A stretch of 64,000 bases of DNA from Flavobacteriales bacterium (GCA_026196775.1 JAPHUD010000018.1:124001-188000); one strand, 5' to 3'. Positions 51,375 to 61,089 are shown, numbered from the stretch's first letter. Numbers and translations are program-made. Notes: a model not told the origin generated them from the sequence alone.

Positions 51375-52401
51375 GCTCTAATATCTTTTTATTTATTGCT
51401 TTAATTAATCCGGGACCTTCATAAATAAATCCGGTATAAATCTGAACTAAATCTGCTCCGGCTTCTATTTTTTCTATAGCATCAGCTGCAGAATGTATTC
51501 CTCCCACACCAATAATAGGAAACGCTTTGTTAGATTTTTCAGCTAAGTAACGAATTACTTCTGTAGAGCGTTCTTTTAATGCTTTTCCGCTTAAACCACC
51601 ATTGGCAATGGCTTCAATTTCTTTTGGCGAAGTTCTTAAGTTTTCTCTAGAAGTAGTAGTGTTAGTAGCTATAATACCATCAATTTTGGTTTGGGCTACT
51701 ATCTCAATTACTTCATCTAGTTGAGAGTTGTTTAAATCGGGAGCAATTTTTAATAAAATGGGTTTAGGCTTGTCTTTGGTCTGGTTGATTTTTTTAAGCT
51801 CGCCCAATAACTTCAATAGGAAAGGAGTGTCTTGTAGTTTGGTTAAGTCTTTCACATTCGGACAGCTTACATTCACTACAAAATAATCTACGTAATCGTG
51901 TAAGGTGTTGAAATTAAATAAGTAATCATCCAACGCATCATCATTGGATGTGGCTGTGTTTTTTCCGATGTTGCCACCAATAACGATATCGGTTTTTCTG
52001 TTTTTTAATCGTTTAATAGCATCTTCTGCCCCTAGGTTGTTAAACCCCATTCGGTTGATTAGCCCTTCATCTTCCGTAATTCTAAATAAGCGAGGTTTGG
52101 GGTTACCAATTTGACCTTTTGGGGTAAGCGTACCGATTTCAATAAAACCAAAACCTAAATTGGCCAGTTCGTTAAACCAACGTGCATCTTTATCGAACCC
52201 TGCGGCTAAGCCTACTGGGTTTTTAAATGTTAATCCGAATAAATGACGTTCTAGTTTTTTGTTTTTCACTTCAAAAAGTGCTCTTAATAAAGCTGCACCT
52301 CCGGGAATGTTGGAAAAAAAAGTTAAACAACCCGTAGCAAAATAATGTGCTTTTTCGGGCGACATTAAGAACAGTAGGGGTTTTATAAGGAAGTGATACA
52401 T
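51367..52401 (-). CDS. pyrD: Dihydroorotate dehydrogenase (quinone), class 2
   Basis: A 344-residue FMN enzyme with the N-terminal membrane-associating helices of class 2 ([20 protein letters not shown]), [35 protein letters not shown], the catalytic Ser in NVSCPNV, and FMN-phosphate-binding [13 protein letters not shown] and [14 protein letters not shown]. It oxidises dihydroorotate to orotate in pyrimidine synthesis, with quinone as acceptor. It is the first gene of a three-gene operon (pyrD, HMGL, DUF3667) with a good TATCTTTG -7 box just upstream. Confidence 0.96.
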   Translation of the reverse strand: MYHFLIKPLLFLMSPEKAHYFATGCLTFFSNIPGGAALLRALFEVKNKKLERHLFGLTFKNPVGLAAGFDKDARWFNELANLGFGFIEIGTLTPKGQIGNPKPRLFRITEDEGLINRMGFNNLGAEDAIKRLKNRKTDIVIGGNIGKNTATSNDDALDDYLFNFNTLHDYVDYFVVNVSCPNVKDLTKLQDTPFLLKLLGELKKINQTKDKPKPILLKIAPDLNNSQLDEVIEIVAQTKIDGIIATNTTTSRENLRTSPKEIEAIANGGLSGKALKERSTEVIRYLAEKSNKAFPIIGVGGIHSAADAIEKIEAGADLVQIYTGFIYEGPGLIKAINKKILEHG

Positions 52402-52415
52402 GTAGTTATTTTTTG

Positions 52416-52444
52416 CAAAGATACGAAAGCATTTGTTTCCAAAA
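52416..52444 (-). promoter_or_regulatory. Promoter of the pyrD operon
   Basis: On the minus strand TATCTTTG (52423-52416) is a perfect TAnnTTTG box 15 bases before the ATG, with TTTTG upstream (52444-52440) at a slightly short spacing of 16 bases. The leader would be very short. Confidence 0.55.
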
Positions 52445-52523
52445 TAATTTTATTGAGTACTACAATATTTAAAAAAATGTATCGTTAAGTGTGTAAATTA
52501 AAACCTAAAACAATTTATTGCCT

Positions 52524-52724
52524 ATGAATCAAATTACTATTTTTAATTATTTAGCATTATCAAAAGAAGAAGAGCAACTAAAATCGCTTTTGTTTAACGA
52601 TAAAAAAACAACCAAAAGAAATACGCCCAAACAATCTACTATCAATAACATTTTGAACTATTCAAAAGCATTAAGCGTTAGAGATTCAGAGCATTTAGAA
52701 ACCGTTTCTTTTGTGCTAAATTAA
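52524..52724 (+). CDS. Small conserved-looking hypothetical protein
   Basis: 66 residues from the ATG at 52524 (a TTG two codons upstream is less likely): MNQITIFNYLALSKEEEQLK, then LLFNDKKTTKRN and a helical end (NILNYSKALSVRDSEHLETV). It is predicted soluble with two helices; I recognise a small Bacteroidota protein of unknown role, without a firm family name. A strong terminator 20 bases downstream supports a real transcript. Confidence 0.65.
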   Translation: MNQITIFNYLALSKEEEQLKSLLFNDKKTTKRNTPKQSTINNILNYSKALSVRDSEHLETVSFVLN

Positions 52725-52743
52725 TTGGTCGGAAAACATTATG

Positions 52744-52782
52744 ATAAGCGTGTTGAGATTTTCTTAACACGCTTTTTTTTTT
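52744..52782 (+). terminator. Intrinsic terminator of the small gene
   Basis: aagcgtgttgaga and tcttaacacgctt form a nearly perfect hairpin followed by ten T residues. Confidence 0.92.
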
Positions 52783-52858
52783 AAGCTTACCTTTAAACTA
52801 TATTATAGATGTCGATTTTTTATTAGTATAATTTGTTGTTATTTTATTGCTATTAAAG

Positions 52859-52933
52859 TCGGGGTGAGAGGATTCGAACCTCCGATCTCGCGCCCCCCAG
52901 ACGCGCACTTTAACCGGACTAAGCTACACCCCG
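52859..52933 (-). tRNA. tRNA-Pro (anticodon GGG)
   Basis: On the minus strand CGGGGTG (52933-52927) pairs with CACCCCG (52866-52860) as the acceptor stem, with A as discriminator at 52859. The T arm carries GGTTCGAATCC. The anticodon loop is CUGGGGG: C32, U33, GGG 34-36, then G37 and G38, with a five-pair stem CGCGT/GCGCG including a terminal T-G pair. The 3' CCA is not encoded. Confidence 0.95.
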
Positions 52934-53051
52934 AAAAATTTTGAGCAAAAATAATAAAAAAGCCTATTGAATATAGTTTGTAGGGGAATATTCTCTAATC
53001 ACTTCATTTTAATTTTATATTTTTACCAATTATCAACTAAAAACTAGTTAT

Positions 53052-54389
53052 TTGCCTAAATATATTCGTCCATATTTAATTATACAAGTGTTGTTATGGA
53101 GTTGTTTTTTCATGTCAACGGCTTATTTTAATAGGTATGCCGCAGATGATTTTTATTTTCTTACCGAAATTAAAAATAAAAGTGCAATTGAAATTTTTAA
53201 CCACTTACAGTTTGAATGGCACGGTAGGTTTGCGTCTAATTTATTAATAGCTTTTTTGATGCCATTAAGTAAATTTTCCTATTTCTTAATTACCTTTAAT
53301 TTAAGTTCTTACTTATTGTTGTACTTGGCAATTAATCGTTTTACCAAAAATGTAGCACGGTTTTACACTATAACTATAGAAAATAAATGCTTATTCACAT
53401 TTTCTCTTATGAGTGTATGTTTCTTTTTAACACTATCCCCTAATGATGTTTGGTTTTGGTTTACTGGGGCGGTAGTTTATTTGTATAGCACCATTGCCTT
53501 GTTTTTTTTATTAAGTGTATTCTTCAAAAAAGAAAAAAATAGTGGAGATTATTTTTTATTGATTATATCTTCTGTTTTTATAAGCGGATCTAACGAACCA
53601 ATGATACTTATTTTGTTATTGTTTTTAGGAATGTTTGCTATAAAACAACATTCTCATTTTAAAACATATTTTCCTTATTTACTTTCAGGAGTTTTACTTT
53701 TTCTAGGTTTTTGTGTGATATTTTTTGGTGTAGGAACAGCTTTAAGAGATGAGCTTACACCAAGTTTAGAATGGACAAATGTAATTTTATTTACTGCTTA
53801 CGCCACTGTAAAAAGTTTGCTTTTTAAACTTCACTATACTTTTATACCGGCAATTTTATTGGCATTTCCATTTTATATTTTAGGAACAAAAAGCAAATAT
53901 AAACTTGAGAATTTTCAACCTATAAGACAATTGGTTTACGCTGCTTTGCTCATAGTTTTTATTGTTATTATTAATCATCTTATTGTGGTAATTCCTTTAG
54001 GAGCACTACCTCCTGATAGAGCTACAATGATCTCTAGTGTACTAATATTAATATTGTTAATCAGGTATTTATTTTTATTAGGAAGTAAAATTGACATTTC
54101 AGAAAAAATGAAAAAAGTCATTTTAATATTAAACACAATCGGTGTTTTAATTTTTGTTATTGTTACTTTTCAAATTCACAAAAACTATGCAACAGCTTAC
54201 GATAAGCGTATGGATGAATTAGCAAAGATAAAAATAAACATTATTCATCAACAACCTATTTATTTAAAAGCTTTGCCAAATTCGGGGTATTTGCCAACAG
54301 CAGAAATAAGAACCGATACTACTCATTTTTTAAATGTGGATTTAAAAAGACATTTTGAGTTGAATAATGCCTTAATTTTGGAGGAATAA
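53052..54389 (+). CDS. Multi-pass membrane protein (DUF6056-like, possible GT-C type)
   Basis: A 445-residue protein from a TTG start (no ATG fits; an upstream stop lies at 53010). It has about ten membrane helices, with YAADDFYF (D32-D33) in the first periplasmic loop and WHGRFASN shortly after. An Asp pair after the first helix is the catalytic hallmark of GT-C glycosyltransferases and occurs in DUF6056-type proteins. Sugar donor and acceptor are unknown. It is followed by tsaE 16 bases later. Confidence 0.72.
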   Translation: MPKYIRPYLIIQVLLWSCFFMSTAYFNRYAADDFYFLTEIKNKSAIEIFNHLQFEWHGRFASNLLIAFLMPLSKFSYFLITFNLSSYLLLYLAINRFTKNVARFYTITIENKCLFTFSLMSVCFFLTLSPNDVWFWFTGAVVYLYSTIALFFLLSVFFKKEKNSGDYFLLIISSVFISGSNEPMILILLLFLGMFAIKQHSHFKTYFPYLLSGVLLFLGFCVIFFGVGTALRDELTPSLEWTNVILFTAYATVKSLLFKLHYTFIPAILLAFPFYILGTKSKYKLENFQPIRQLVYAALLIVFIVIINHLIVVIPLGALPPDRATMISSVLILILLIRYLFLLGSKIDISEKMKKVILILNTIGVLIFVIVTFQIHKNYATAYDKRMDELAKIKINIIHQQPIYLKALPNSGYLPTAEIRTDTTHFLNVDLKRHFELNNALILEE

Positions 54390-54405
54390 ATTATATAGTT
54401 AAATT

Positions 54406-54840
54406 ATGAGTGAAGTTTCTGAGATAAAACTTAACGCTTTTACATTAGCAGATTTACCGCAAATAGCCGAGCAGCTTTTGTCAGCAATAGGAAATCATAA
54501 AATCGTTGCTTTTTATGGAGAAATGGGAGCAGGTAAAACTACTTTAATTAAGCAATTGTGTAAGGTGTTAAAAGTAGTAGATACCATTCAGAGTCCTACT
54601 TTTTCTATTGTTAATGAATATCTTACGGAAGATAATCAACAAGTTTATCATTTTGATTTTTATAGAATTAAAGAAGAGGAAGAAGCGTTGGATTTTGGTG
54701 TGGAAGAATATTTTTACAGTGGAAATTATTGTTTTATAGAGTGGCCAGAGCAAATTCCTAACCTTATTCCCGAAAAAGCAGTAAAAGTCTCCATAAAACA
54801 AACAGAAGACAATAAAAGATTAATAACAATTTTGTATTAA
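54406..54840 (+). CDS. tsaE: tRNA threonylcarbamoyladenosine biosynthesis ATPase TsaE
   Basis: A 144-residue P-loop protein with Walker A GEMGAGKT (38-45), the family SPTFSIVNEY, YHFDFYRIKEEEEALD and FIEWPEQIPNLIP motifs. TsaE works with TsaB and TsaD to attach threonylcarbamoyl to A37 of tRNAs decoding ANN codons. Length is normal. It sits 16 bases after the membrane protein gene and 80 bases before alanine dehydrogenase. Confidence 0.95.
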   Translation: MSEVSEIKLNAFTLADLPQIAEQLLSAIGNHKIVAFYGEMGAGKTTLIKQLCKVLKVVDTIQSPTFSIVNEYLTEDNQQVYHFDFYRIKEEEEALDFGVEEYFYSGNYCFIEWPEQIPNLIPEKAVKVSIKQTEDNKRLITILY

Positions 54841-54920
54841 TAAATGTTTTGTTTTTAGCTAGTAAAGTGCTTGCTAATTAATAAATTTGTAACTGTTCAT
54901 TTAGAAAAAATATTAAGGAT

Positions 54921-56135
54921 ATGCCAACATCAGATGATTTACTTAAATCTTTAGCCCATGGTTTTATGCCCCAAGAAGAAATGCTTGAAGTGGCTCGTAA
55001 AAAAAGTAGTTTACAAATAGGAATTCCTAAAGAAACTTCTATTCAAGAAAAGAGAATTCCTTTAGTTCCTGATGCGGTGGCATTATTAGTAAACAACGGG
55101 CATGAAGTTATTATTGAAACTGGAGCCGGAGAAGGTTGTAGTTTTAGTGATAAAGATTATAGTGAAGCTGGTGCTCAAATTGTTTATGGTACAGAAGAGG
55201 TTTACAAGGCCAATATGATTTTAAAGGTGGAACCACCAACTTTAGAAGAAATTGACTTGATGCAACATGGTCAGTTATTAATTTCTGCATTACAATTACC
55301 AATTCAACCCAAAGACTTTCTTAAAAAACTAATATCTAAAAAAATTACTGCTGTAGCTTTCGATTTTATTAAAGATCCAGATGGAATTTTACCAATTGTT
55401 ACGGCAATGAGTGAAATTGCAGGAAATACGGCTATCCTTATTGCTGCTGAATATTTGAGCAACCAACGAAATGGTCAAGGACAAATGTTTGGAGGGATTT
55501 CAGGTGTTTCACCAACAGAAGTAGTAATTCTTGGAGCAGGAACAGTAGGTGAGTTTGCTGCTAGAACAGCAGTTGGTTTAGGAGCTTCAGTAAAAGTTTT
55601 TGATAACAATATTCATAAATTAAGAAGGTTACAAACAGCGGTCGGACAAAGACTACAAACATCTATTGTTCAGCCTAAAGTATTATTAAAAGCACTAAAA
55701 TCAGCCGATGTGGTTATTGGAGCAATTAGTAGTAAAATTGGTAGAGCTCCAATTATTGTTACCGAGGAAATGGTAAAATGTATGAAAGATTACTCTGTAA
55801 TTGTTGATGTAAGTATTGACAAGGGCGGTTGTATAGAAACTTCTGAAATTACTAGTCACCAAGCACCTGTTTTTGCTAAACATGGCGTAATTCATTATTG
55901 TGTACCCAACATTGCTTCTAGAGTTGCCAGAACAGCTTCTTATGCACTAAGCAATGTAATTGCTCCAACAATATTAGATACAGGCGAATTTGGCGGTATA
56001 GATGCTATGATACGCTCTTACATTGGTATTCAAAATGGAGTATATATCTACAAAGGAATATTAACCAATAAATATTTAGCAGAAACCTTTAATATGCCTT
56101 ATAAAGACATTAATTTGTTGTTAATGGCGATGTAG
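54921..56135 (+). CDS. ald: Alanine dehydrogenase
   Basis: A 404-residue NAD-dependent enzyme: GIPKETSIQEKRIPLVPDAV at residues 33-52 (catalytic Lys/His region equivalents), a Rossmann domain with VVILGAGTVGEFAARTAVGL near residue 203, VIVDVSIDKGGCIETS and HYCVPNIASRVARTASYALS. It interconverts alanine and pyruvate with NADH. It carries an extra 30-residue N-terminus (MPTSDDLLKSLAHGFMPQEE) seen in flavobacterial members. The pyridine nucleotide transhydrogenase alpha subunit is the main alternative, but no transhydrogenase beta gene follows. Confidence 0.9.
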   Translation: MPTSDDLLKSLAHGFMPQEEMLEVARKKSSLQIGIPKETSIQEKRIPLVPDAVALLVNNGHEVIIETGAGEGCSFSDKDYSEAGAQIVYGTEEVYKANMILKVEPPTLEEIDLMQHGQLLISALQLPIQPKDFLKKLISKKITAVAFDFIKDPDGILPIVTAMSEIAGNTAILIAAEYLSNQRNGQGQMFGGISGVSPTEVVILGAGTVGEFAARTAVGLGASVKVFDNNIHKLRRLQTAVGQRLQTSIVQPKVLLKALKSADVVIGAISSKIGRAPIIVTEEMVKCMKDYSVIVDVSIDKGGCIETSEITSHQAPVFAKHGVIHYCVPNIASRVARTASYALSNVIAPTILDTGEFGGIDAMIRSYIGIQNGVYIYKGILTNKYLAETFNMPYKDINLLLMAM

Positions 56136-56182
56136 TTTAATTTAATTAGAAATTAAAGATTAGAGATTAGAAATTAATAAAC

Positions 56183-56629
56183 ATGGATAAATTCATACAC
56201 AGACTAAAATATTATTTAATAGGATTCGGATTAGGATGCGTAATGGTTTATGCCATTTTTTATACAGGAGATGATGCACGTTCTTCTTGGTTGCCAGAAG
56301 GTAGAGTGTTAGAATTTATTGAAGGTACAGAACTTAAAATAAGTCAGAAACATCTAGTTTGTGTATTAGAATGTAATAATATAGCACTTGAAGATTTCGA
56401 TAAAACATTTTTTCAAAAAGCTAAAGTAAATTTTTCTGAAAGTTCTACAACAAGAGAGCCTTGTCCGGAATACCAAATTGAAGGTGAATTAGCAGATGGA
56501 AGAGAAGTTATTCTTTTAATAGAAACTTGCGAACCTAGAAGGTTATCTACCGCAGAAGAAAAAGAAGACATTGCAACACTTTCAAATATTTCTTTTGAAG
56601 GATTAAAAAGTGATTGCCTTTGTGAATAA
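56183..56629 (+). CDS. Membrane-anchored hypothetical protein (DUF4258-like)
   Basis: A 148-residue protein with one N-terminal membrane helix (RLKYYLIGFGLGCVMVYAIF), SSWLPEGRVLEF and a soluble C-terminal half with VLLIETCEPR and several Cys residues (CVLEC, CP, CLCE). The start and layout resemble Bacteroidota DUF4258 proteins; the assignment is moderate. It lies between ald and a rhomboid protease gene, 45 bases upstream of the latter. Confidence 0.6.
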   Translation: MDKFIHRLKYYLIGFGLGCVMVYAIFYTGDDARSSWLPEGRVLEFIEGTELKISQKHLVCVLECNNIALEDFDKTFFQKAKVNFSESSTTREPCPEYQIEGELADGREVILLIETCEPRRLSTAEEKEDIATLSNISFEGLKSDCLCE

Positions 56630-56674
56630 ACTTGTAAGTAAATTGTTGCAAGTAACATTTTAAAAATAAACTGA

Positions 56675-57307
56675 ATGAGTATTACTGTTATTATCATTAT
56701 AATTACCGCTATTGTTTCTTTTGCCGCTAATAGTAATGCTCAACTTTATCAAAAATTACTTTTCAACCCTTATTTAGTATATAATAATAAAGAGTGGTAT
56801 CGTTTGTTTACGCATGCTTTTGTTCATGATAAAGAAAATATTTTCCATCTCATCTTTAATATGTATGTATTGTACAGTTTTGGAGAGATTGTAGAAACTA
56901 TTTTGATTAATGAAATGGGGGGGATGGGAATAGTTTATTATTTGTTTATTTATATTGGAGGAATGGCGGTAGCATCATTACCTTCTTTGGCACGACATAA
57001 AAACAATTATGGCTATAATTCAGTAGGAGCTTCTGGAGCAGTTTCAGCAGTGTTGTTCTCCGCTATAGCATTCATGCCTTTTACAGGAGGGATAGGAATT
57101 ATCTTTTTGCCTTTTACTATTAACCCATTATTGTTTGGAGTACTTTATTTGGCCTATGAAATTTATATGGATAAAAGAAGTAGTGATAATGTAGCTCATG
57201 ATGCTCATACTTGGGGAGCGGTTTTCGGATTCTTATTTACATTAATTTTTGTTCCAGGTGCTTTTATGAATTTTGTAGGTCAGTTAATGAATGCTTTAAA
57301 TTTTTAA
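56675..57307 (+). CDS. Rhomboid family intramembrane serine protease
   Basis: A 210-residue membrane protein with six hydrophobic helices. It has the HAFVH and HLIFNMYVLYSFG motifs (loop and helix 2), NSVGASGA with the catalytic Ser S120, and HTWGAVFGF with the catalytic His H178. Rhomboids cleave transmembrane substrates. EWYRLFTHAFVHDK in the first loop is typical. Substrate is unknown. Confidence 0.92.
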   Translation: MSITVIIIIITAIVSFAANSNAQLYQKLLFNPYLVYNNKEWYRLFTHAFVHDKENIFHLIFNMYVLYSFGEIVETILINEMGGMGIVYYLFIYIGGMAVASLPSLARHKNNYGYNSVGASGAVSAVLFSAIAFMPFTGGIGIIFLPFTINPLLFGVLYLAYEIYMDKRSSDNVAHDAHTWGAVFGFLFTLIFVPGAFMNFVGQLMNALNF

Positions 57308-57416
57308 AATTGTTGTGAATAAAGAATGTTTTATTCTAAAGAAATACTTTAGGAAAAGTGTTTAAATACCCCGAACAATATGACTTATAGTTTGCTTGGT
57401 TTTAAGAATTTTTTTA

Positions 57417-57446
57417 TTGCCTTTCAAGCTAAAATCAATATATTTG
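57417..57446 (+). promoter_or_regulatory. Promoter of the PBP1A gene
   Basis: TTG (57417-57419) and TATATTTG (57439-57446) are separated by exactly 19 bases, an ideal Bacteroidota -33/-7 pair. The start codon (TTG at 57480) follows 34 bases later. Confidence 0.7.
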
Positions 57447-57479
57447 CCACTAATATAAACCATCTTATTTTCATATAAT

Positions 57480-59951
57480 TTGAAAACAGACAAAAAAACA
57501 TCCAAACAGCAAGAACCTAATAAAATTAAGCAAATGCTTATTTTTTGGTTAATAATCTTGCTTCCTTTTGTATTTCTTTATGTTTTATTTTTAGGAGCAA
57601 AACACGGAACGATGAGTTTTGACCCACTACCTGATTTAACTGAACTGGAAAACCCTACAAGTAATTTAGCTTCGGAGATTATAACTGCTGATGGAAAAGT
57701 AATAGGAAAATATTTTAAAGAAAATAGAACTAATGTTACTTATGAGGAACTTTCTCCATATATTATTGATGCACTAATAGCTACTGAAGATGAACGTTTT
57801 CACGACCATTCGGGAATAGATTTTAGAGGCTTAGTACGTGCTGTTGCTAAATTAGGACAAGCAGGAGGGGCCAGTACTATTACTCAACAGTTGGCTAAAA
57901 TGATGTTTGAACACAAAGCTGATAATATTATAGAACGTATCAAACAAAAATTACAAGAGCAAATTATAGCGGTAGAGATAGAAAAAAGATACACCAAAGA
58001 AGAAATTATTGTGATGTATTTAAACAAGTTCGACTTTATTTATAATGCCGTTGGAATTAAGTCTGCCAGTAACGTTTATTTCAATAAAGAACCATTTGAA
58101 TTAAAAGTTGAAGAAGCTGCTATTTTAGTAGGGATGGCTAAAAATCCGTCATTATATAATCCTAAAAGATTTCCTGAAAATGCTATGAAAAGAAGAGAAG
58201 TGGTACTTTCTCAGATGAAAAAAAATGAATTGTTAACGCAAGAGACTTATGATTCATTGAGGGTTTTACCAATTGAGTTGGATTACAAAGTGGTTGACCA
58301 TAAGGAAGGTATAGCACCTTACTTTAGAGAAACATTAAGATTAGAATTACAAGAAAAATTACAAGAAAAGGACGATGAAGGGAATTACCTTTATACCAAG
58401 AAAGATGGAACACCATATAACATTTATAAAGACGGATTAAAAATTTATACTACTATAGATTCTAGGATGCAAACCTATGCTGAATATGCTGTTCAGGAAC
58501 ATATTGGCAATCATTTACAAGCTGAATTTAGTGCTCACCTGAAAAAGTATCGCGAGTCAAAATATCCTTATGACCATAGGATATCAAAAAATCAATACGA
58601 GCAATTATTGGACAATATGAAAAAGGGTTCTCCGAGGTATAGAATAATGACGGGACAAGAATGTGCTAATTGTGGAAGAAGAGGAGATTTTGTAAAGAAA
58701 GTAGGAAAATTGTTTGTTTGTCAGGCAGAAGATTGTGGACATGAAACCTACGCTGTAGCTAAAGATTCTATTGATATAATTTTTGCTACACCTACTAAAA
58801 TGACCATTTTTACTCACCAAGGAGATAAAGATACTACCTTGAGTCCTTTAGATTCATTAAAATATTACAAAACATTTTTACATGCAGGTTTAATGTCTAT
58901 GGATCCTCATACAGGTTATATAAAAGCATGGGTTGGAGGAGTAAACTACCAAAATTTTGCTTACGACCACGTAAAAACAGCAAAACGTCAGGTAGGTTCT
59001 ACTTTTAAGCCTTTTGTTTATGCCACAGCCGTTCAAAATGGTTATTCACCTTGTTATGAAGTGCCTGATGTGGCTTACACCTTCCAAAAGGGAGAATATG
59101 GTATTTTAAAAAGTTGGACGCCTAAAAACTCTGATGGTTATAACACAGGTTGTAAAGTTTCTATGAAATACGCATTAGCTAACTCTATGAACTCTATCAC
59201 TGCTTATATTATGAAACAATTCGGACCTAAAGCTGTTGTTGACCAAGCTAGAGCAATGGGAATTACAAGTACCTTAGAACCTGTACCTTCTTTATGTTTG
59301 GGAGTTGCTGATTTATCTGTTTATGAAATGGTGGGAGCTAATGCTACTTTTGCTAACAAAGGTGTTTTTATTGAACCAACTATGTATACGCGTGTGGAAG
59401 ATAAATTTGGTAATGTTATTATCGATTTTCAACCTAAAACAAATGAAGCAATGAGTGAGGAAACTGCCTATGTAATGTTAGATTTAATGAAAGGAGTAGT
59501 GGATGGAGAGTATAATAAATGTGCCGGAGATTACCGTAAAGCAAGAGGTAAAAGTCCGATGTACCATTCAGGAACAGGTATGAGATTAAGAGGAAGTGTT
59601 TCAGAGTCTCGCCCTTATGTCGGACATCGTTACCCAATAGCTGGTAAAACAGGAACAACACAAAATAACTCTGATGGTTGGTTTATGGGAATAACTCCCG
59701 ATTTAGTTACCGGAGTATGGGTAGGTGCTGATGAACGTAGTATCCGTTTTGCAACAACTGCTATGGGACAAGGAGCAAATACTGCTTTGCCAATTTGGGG
59801 ATATTATATGCAGAAAGTACATGCAGATCCAACTATTAAAATTTCGGATGGCGATTTTGAGCGACCTCAAACACCTTTATCTATTGAATTGGATTGTAAT
59901 CAATATAACCTTAATAATAATTTTAATTCGAGTTCAAATTCAACTTGGTAG
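57480..59951 (+). CDS. Penicillin-binding protein 1A with a Cys4 insertion
   Basis: An 823-residue class A PBP from a TTG start. One membrane helix (about 20-42), a GT51 transglycosylase (ATEDERFHDHSGIDF, GGASTITQQLAKM), a transpeptidase with catalytic S507 (GSTFKP), SMNS and KTGTT (about 722). It polymerises and crosslinks peptidoglycan. Between the domains, GQECANCGRRGDF and FVCQAEDCGHE place four Cys at 395, 398, 414 and 419, a zinc-ribbon-like pattern (C-x2-C-x15-C-x4-C) that I do not know as a normal PBP1A feature. It is followed 22 bases later by scoA. The promoter is clear. Confidence 0.93.
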   Translation: MKTDKKTSKQQEPNKIKQMLIFWLIILLPFVFLYVLFLGAKHGTMSFDPLPDLTELENPTSNLASEIITADGKVIGKYFKENRTNVTYEELSPYIIDALIATEDERFHDHSGIDFRGLVRAVAKLGQAGGASTITQQLAKMMFEHKADNIIERIKQKLQEQIIAVEIEKRYTKEEIIVMYLNKFDFIYNAVGIKSASNVYFNKEPFELKVEEAAILVGMAKNPSLYNPKRFPENAMKRREVVLSQMKKNELLTQETYDSLRVLPIELDYKVVDHKEGIAPYFRETLRLELQEKLQEKDDEGNYLYTKKDGTPYNIYKDGLKIYTTIDSRMQTYAEYAVQEHIGNHLQAEFSAHLKKYRESKYPYDHRISKNQYEQLLDNMKKGSPRYRIMTGQECANCGRRGDFVKKVGKLFVCQAEDCGHETYAVAKDSIDIIFATPTKMTIFTHQGDKDTTLSPLDSLKYYKTFLHAGLMSMDPHTGYIKAWVGGVNYQNFAYDHVKTAKRQVGSTFKPFVYATAVQNGYSPCYEVPDVAYTFQKGEYGILKSWTPKNSDGYNTGCKVSMKYALANSMNSITAYIMKQFGPKAVVDQARAMGITSTLEPVPSLCLGVADLSVYEMVGANATFANKGVFIEPTMYTRVEDKFGNVIIDFQPKTNEAMSEETAYVMLDLMKGVVDGEYNKCAGDYRKARGKSPMYHSGTGMRLRGSVSESRPYVGHRYPIAGKTGTTQNNSDGWFMGITPDLVTGVWVGADERSIRFATTAMGQGANTALPIWGYYMQKVHADPTIKISDGDFERPQTPLSIELDCNQYNLNNNFNSSSNSTW

Positions 59952-59973
59952 GAAAAATCTAAAAATATAGAAT

Positions 59974-60678
59974 ATGGCTATTAATAAAGTGGTAAAAAAT
60001 GCTGAAGAAGCTATAAAAGGAATAGAAAGTGGAATGACATTAATGGTTGGAGGTTTTGGCTTGTGTGGTATTCCTGAAAATTGCATTGCAGAGTTGGTAA
60101 AATCTAATATTAAAGAGTTAACCTGTATTTCAAATAATGCAGGTGTAGATGATTTTGGATTAGGATTGTTGTTGCAAAAGAAACAAATTAAAAAAATGGT
60201 TTCTTCTTATGTTGGTGAAAATGATGAGTTTGAAAGACAGATGCTTAGTGGAGAACTTGAGGTAGATTTAATTCCACAAGGCTCATTAGCAGAAAGGTGT
60301 AGAGCAGGAGGAGCAGGAATTCCGGCATTTTTTACTCCCGCAGGTTACGGAACAGAAGTAGCCGAAGGCAAAGAAGTGAGAGAGTTTAATGGTAAACCAC
60401 ATATTTTGGAAGCTGCATTAACAGCAGATTTTGCAATTGTTAAAGCTTGGAAAGGAGATACAGCAGGAAATTTAGTTTTTAAATATACCGCTTTAAATTT
60501 TAACCATGTAATGGCAACAGCAGGAAAAATTACCATTGCCGAAGTTGAAGAATTAGTACCTGAAGGAGAATTAGACCCTAACCATATTCATACCCCAGGA
60601 ATTTTTGTACAACGAATTTTCCAAGGGAAAGATTATGAAAAACGTATAGAACAACGTACTACTCGCTCACGCTCGTAA
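59974..60678 (+). CDS. scoA: 3-oxoacid CoA-transferase subunit A
   Basis: A 234-residue protein matching CoA-transferase subunit [18 protein letters not shown]-type start ([20 protein letters not shown] at residues 20-39), [35 protein letters not shown] and [20 protein letters not shown]. With ScoB it moves CoA from succinyl-CoA to acetoacetate, feeding ketone-body and leucine-derived carbon to acetyl-CoA. The tail (EQRTTRSRS) is unusual and reads directly into the four-helix-bundle cassette. Its partner gene starts 452 bases after its stop instead of adjacent. Confidence 0.95.
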   Translation: MAINKVVKNAEEAIKGIESGMTLMVGGFGLCGIPENCIAELVKSNIKELTCISNNAGVDDFGLGLLLQKKQIKKMVSSYVGENDEFERQMLSGELEVDLIPQGSLAERCRAGGAGIPAFFTPAGYGTEVAEGKEVREFNGKPHILEAALTADFAIVKAWKGDTAGNLVFKYTALNFNHVMATAGKITIAEVEELVPEGELDPNHIHTPGIFVQRIFQGKDYEKRIEQRTTRSRS

Positions 60679-60689
60679 ATAATGTAATA

Positions 60690-60715
60690 ATTCACTAATT
60701 TACCAATGTAACAAT
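60690..60715. repeat. Left arm of imperfect inverted repeat flanking the four-helix-bundle gene
   Basis: 26 bases starting attcactaatttaccaatg match the reverse complement of 61090-61115 at 21 of 26 positions. It lies just after the scoA stop. Confidence 0.7.
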
Positions 60716-60720
60716 GTTTT

Positions 60721-61071
60721 ATGGAGATAAAAGACAACTTAATTGTAACTAAGACCATTAATTTTTCATTGTTAATCATTGAATTTTGTGAGGAGTTAGA
60801 ATCAAAAAGAAAGTTTGTTATAGCAAATCAACTACTTCGTTCAGGAACAGCTATTGGTGCAAATGTTCACGAAGCCCAAAATGCAGAAAGTAAAGCAGAT
60901 TTTATACATAAAATAAAGATAGCCGCTAAAGAATTAGATGAAACTAAATATTGGTTAATTTTATGCAAAAAAGCAAAAACGTATCCTTTTAATTTAGAAT
61001 TGGAAAATCAGATTAAAGAAATAGGATTAATTATATATAAAATATTAAGTACAAGTAAAAAACTAAAATAA
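60721..61071 (+). CDS. Four-helix-bundle (23S rRNA IVP / S23-type) protein
   Basis: A 116-residue protein predicted to be all helix, with SKRKFVIANQLLRSGTAIGA and NVHEAQNAESKADFIHKIKI, the signature of four-helix-bundle proteins related to the 23S rRNA intervening-sequence protein and to Avd of diversity-generating retroelements. No reverse transcriptase or rRNA is near. Its biochemical role is unsettled. It sits inside the scoA-scoB operon, on the same strand, enclosed by imperfect 26-bp inverted repeats, so it looks inserted. Confidence 0.9.
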   Translation: MEIKDNLIVTKTINFSLLIIEFCEELESKRKFVIANQLLRSGTAIGANVHEAQNAESKADFIHKIKIAAKELDETKYWLILCKKAKTYPFNLELENQIKEIGLIIYKILSTSKKLK

Positions 61072-61089
61072 TAAGTAGTAGTTATCATA

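Noticed and set aside
59434-59970. Frameshift or additional gene at the end of PBP1A
   Set aside because: The PBP1A frame continues normally to a stop at 59949-59951, past KTGTT with expected C-terminal sequence; other-frame openings are chance.
60721-61071. Diversity-generating retroelement accessory protein (Avd)
   Set aside because: The fold class is the same, but no reverse transcriptase, template repeat or variable repeat is present in the window.
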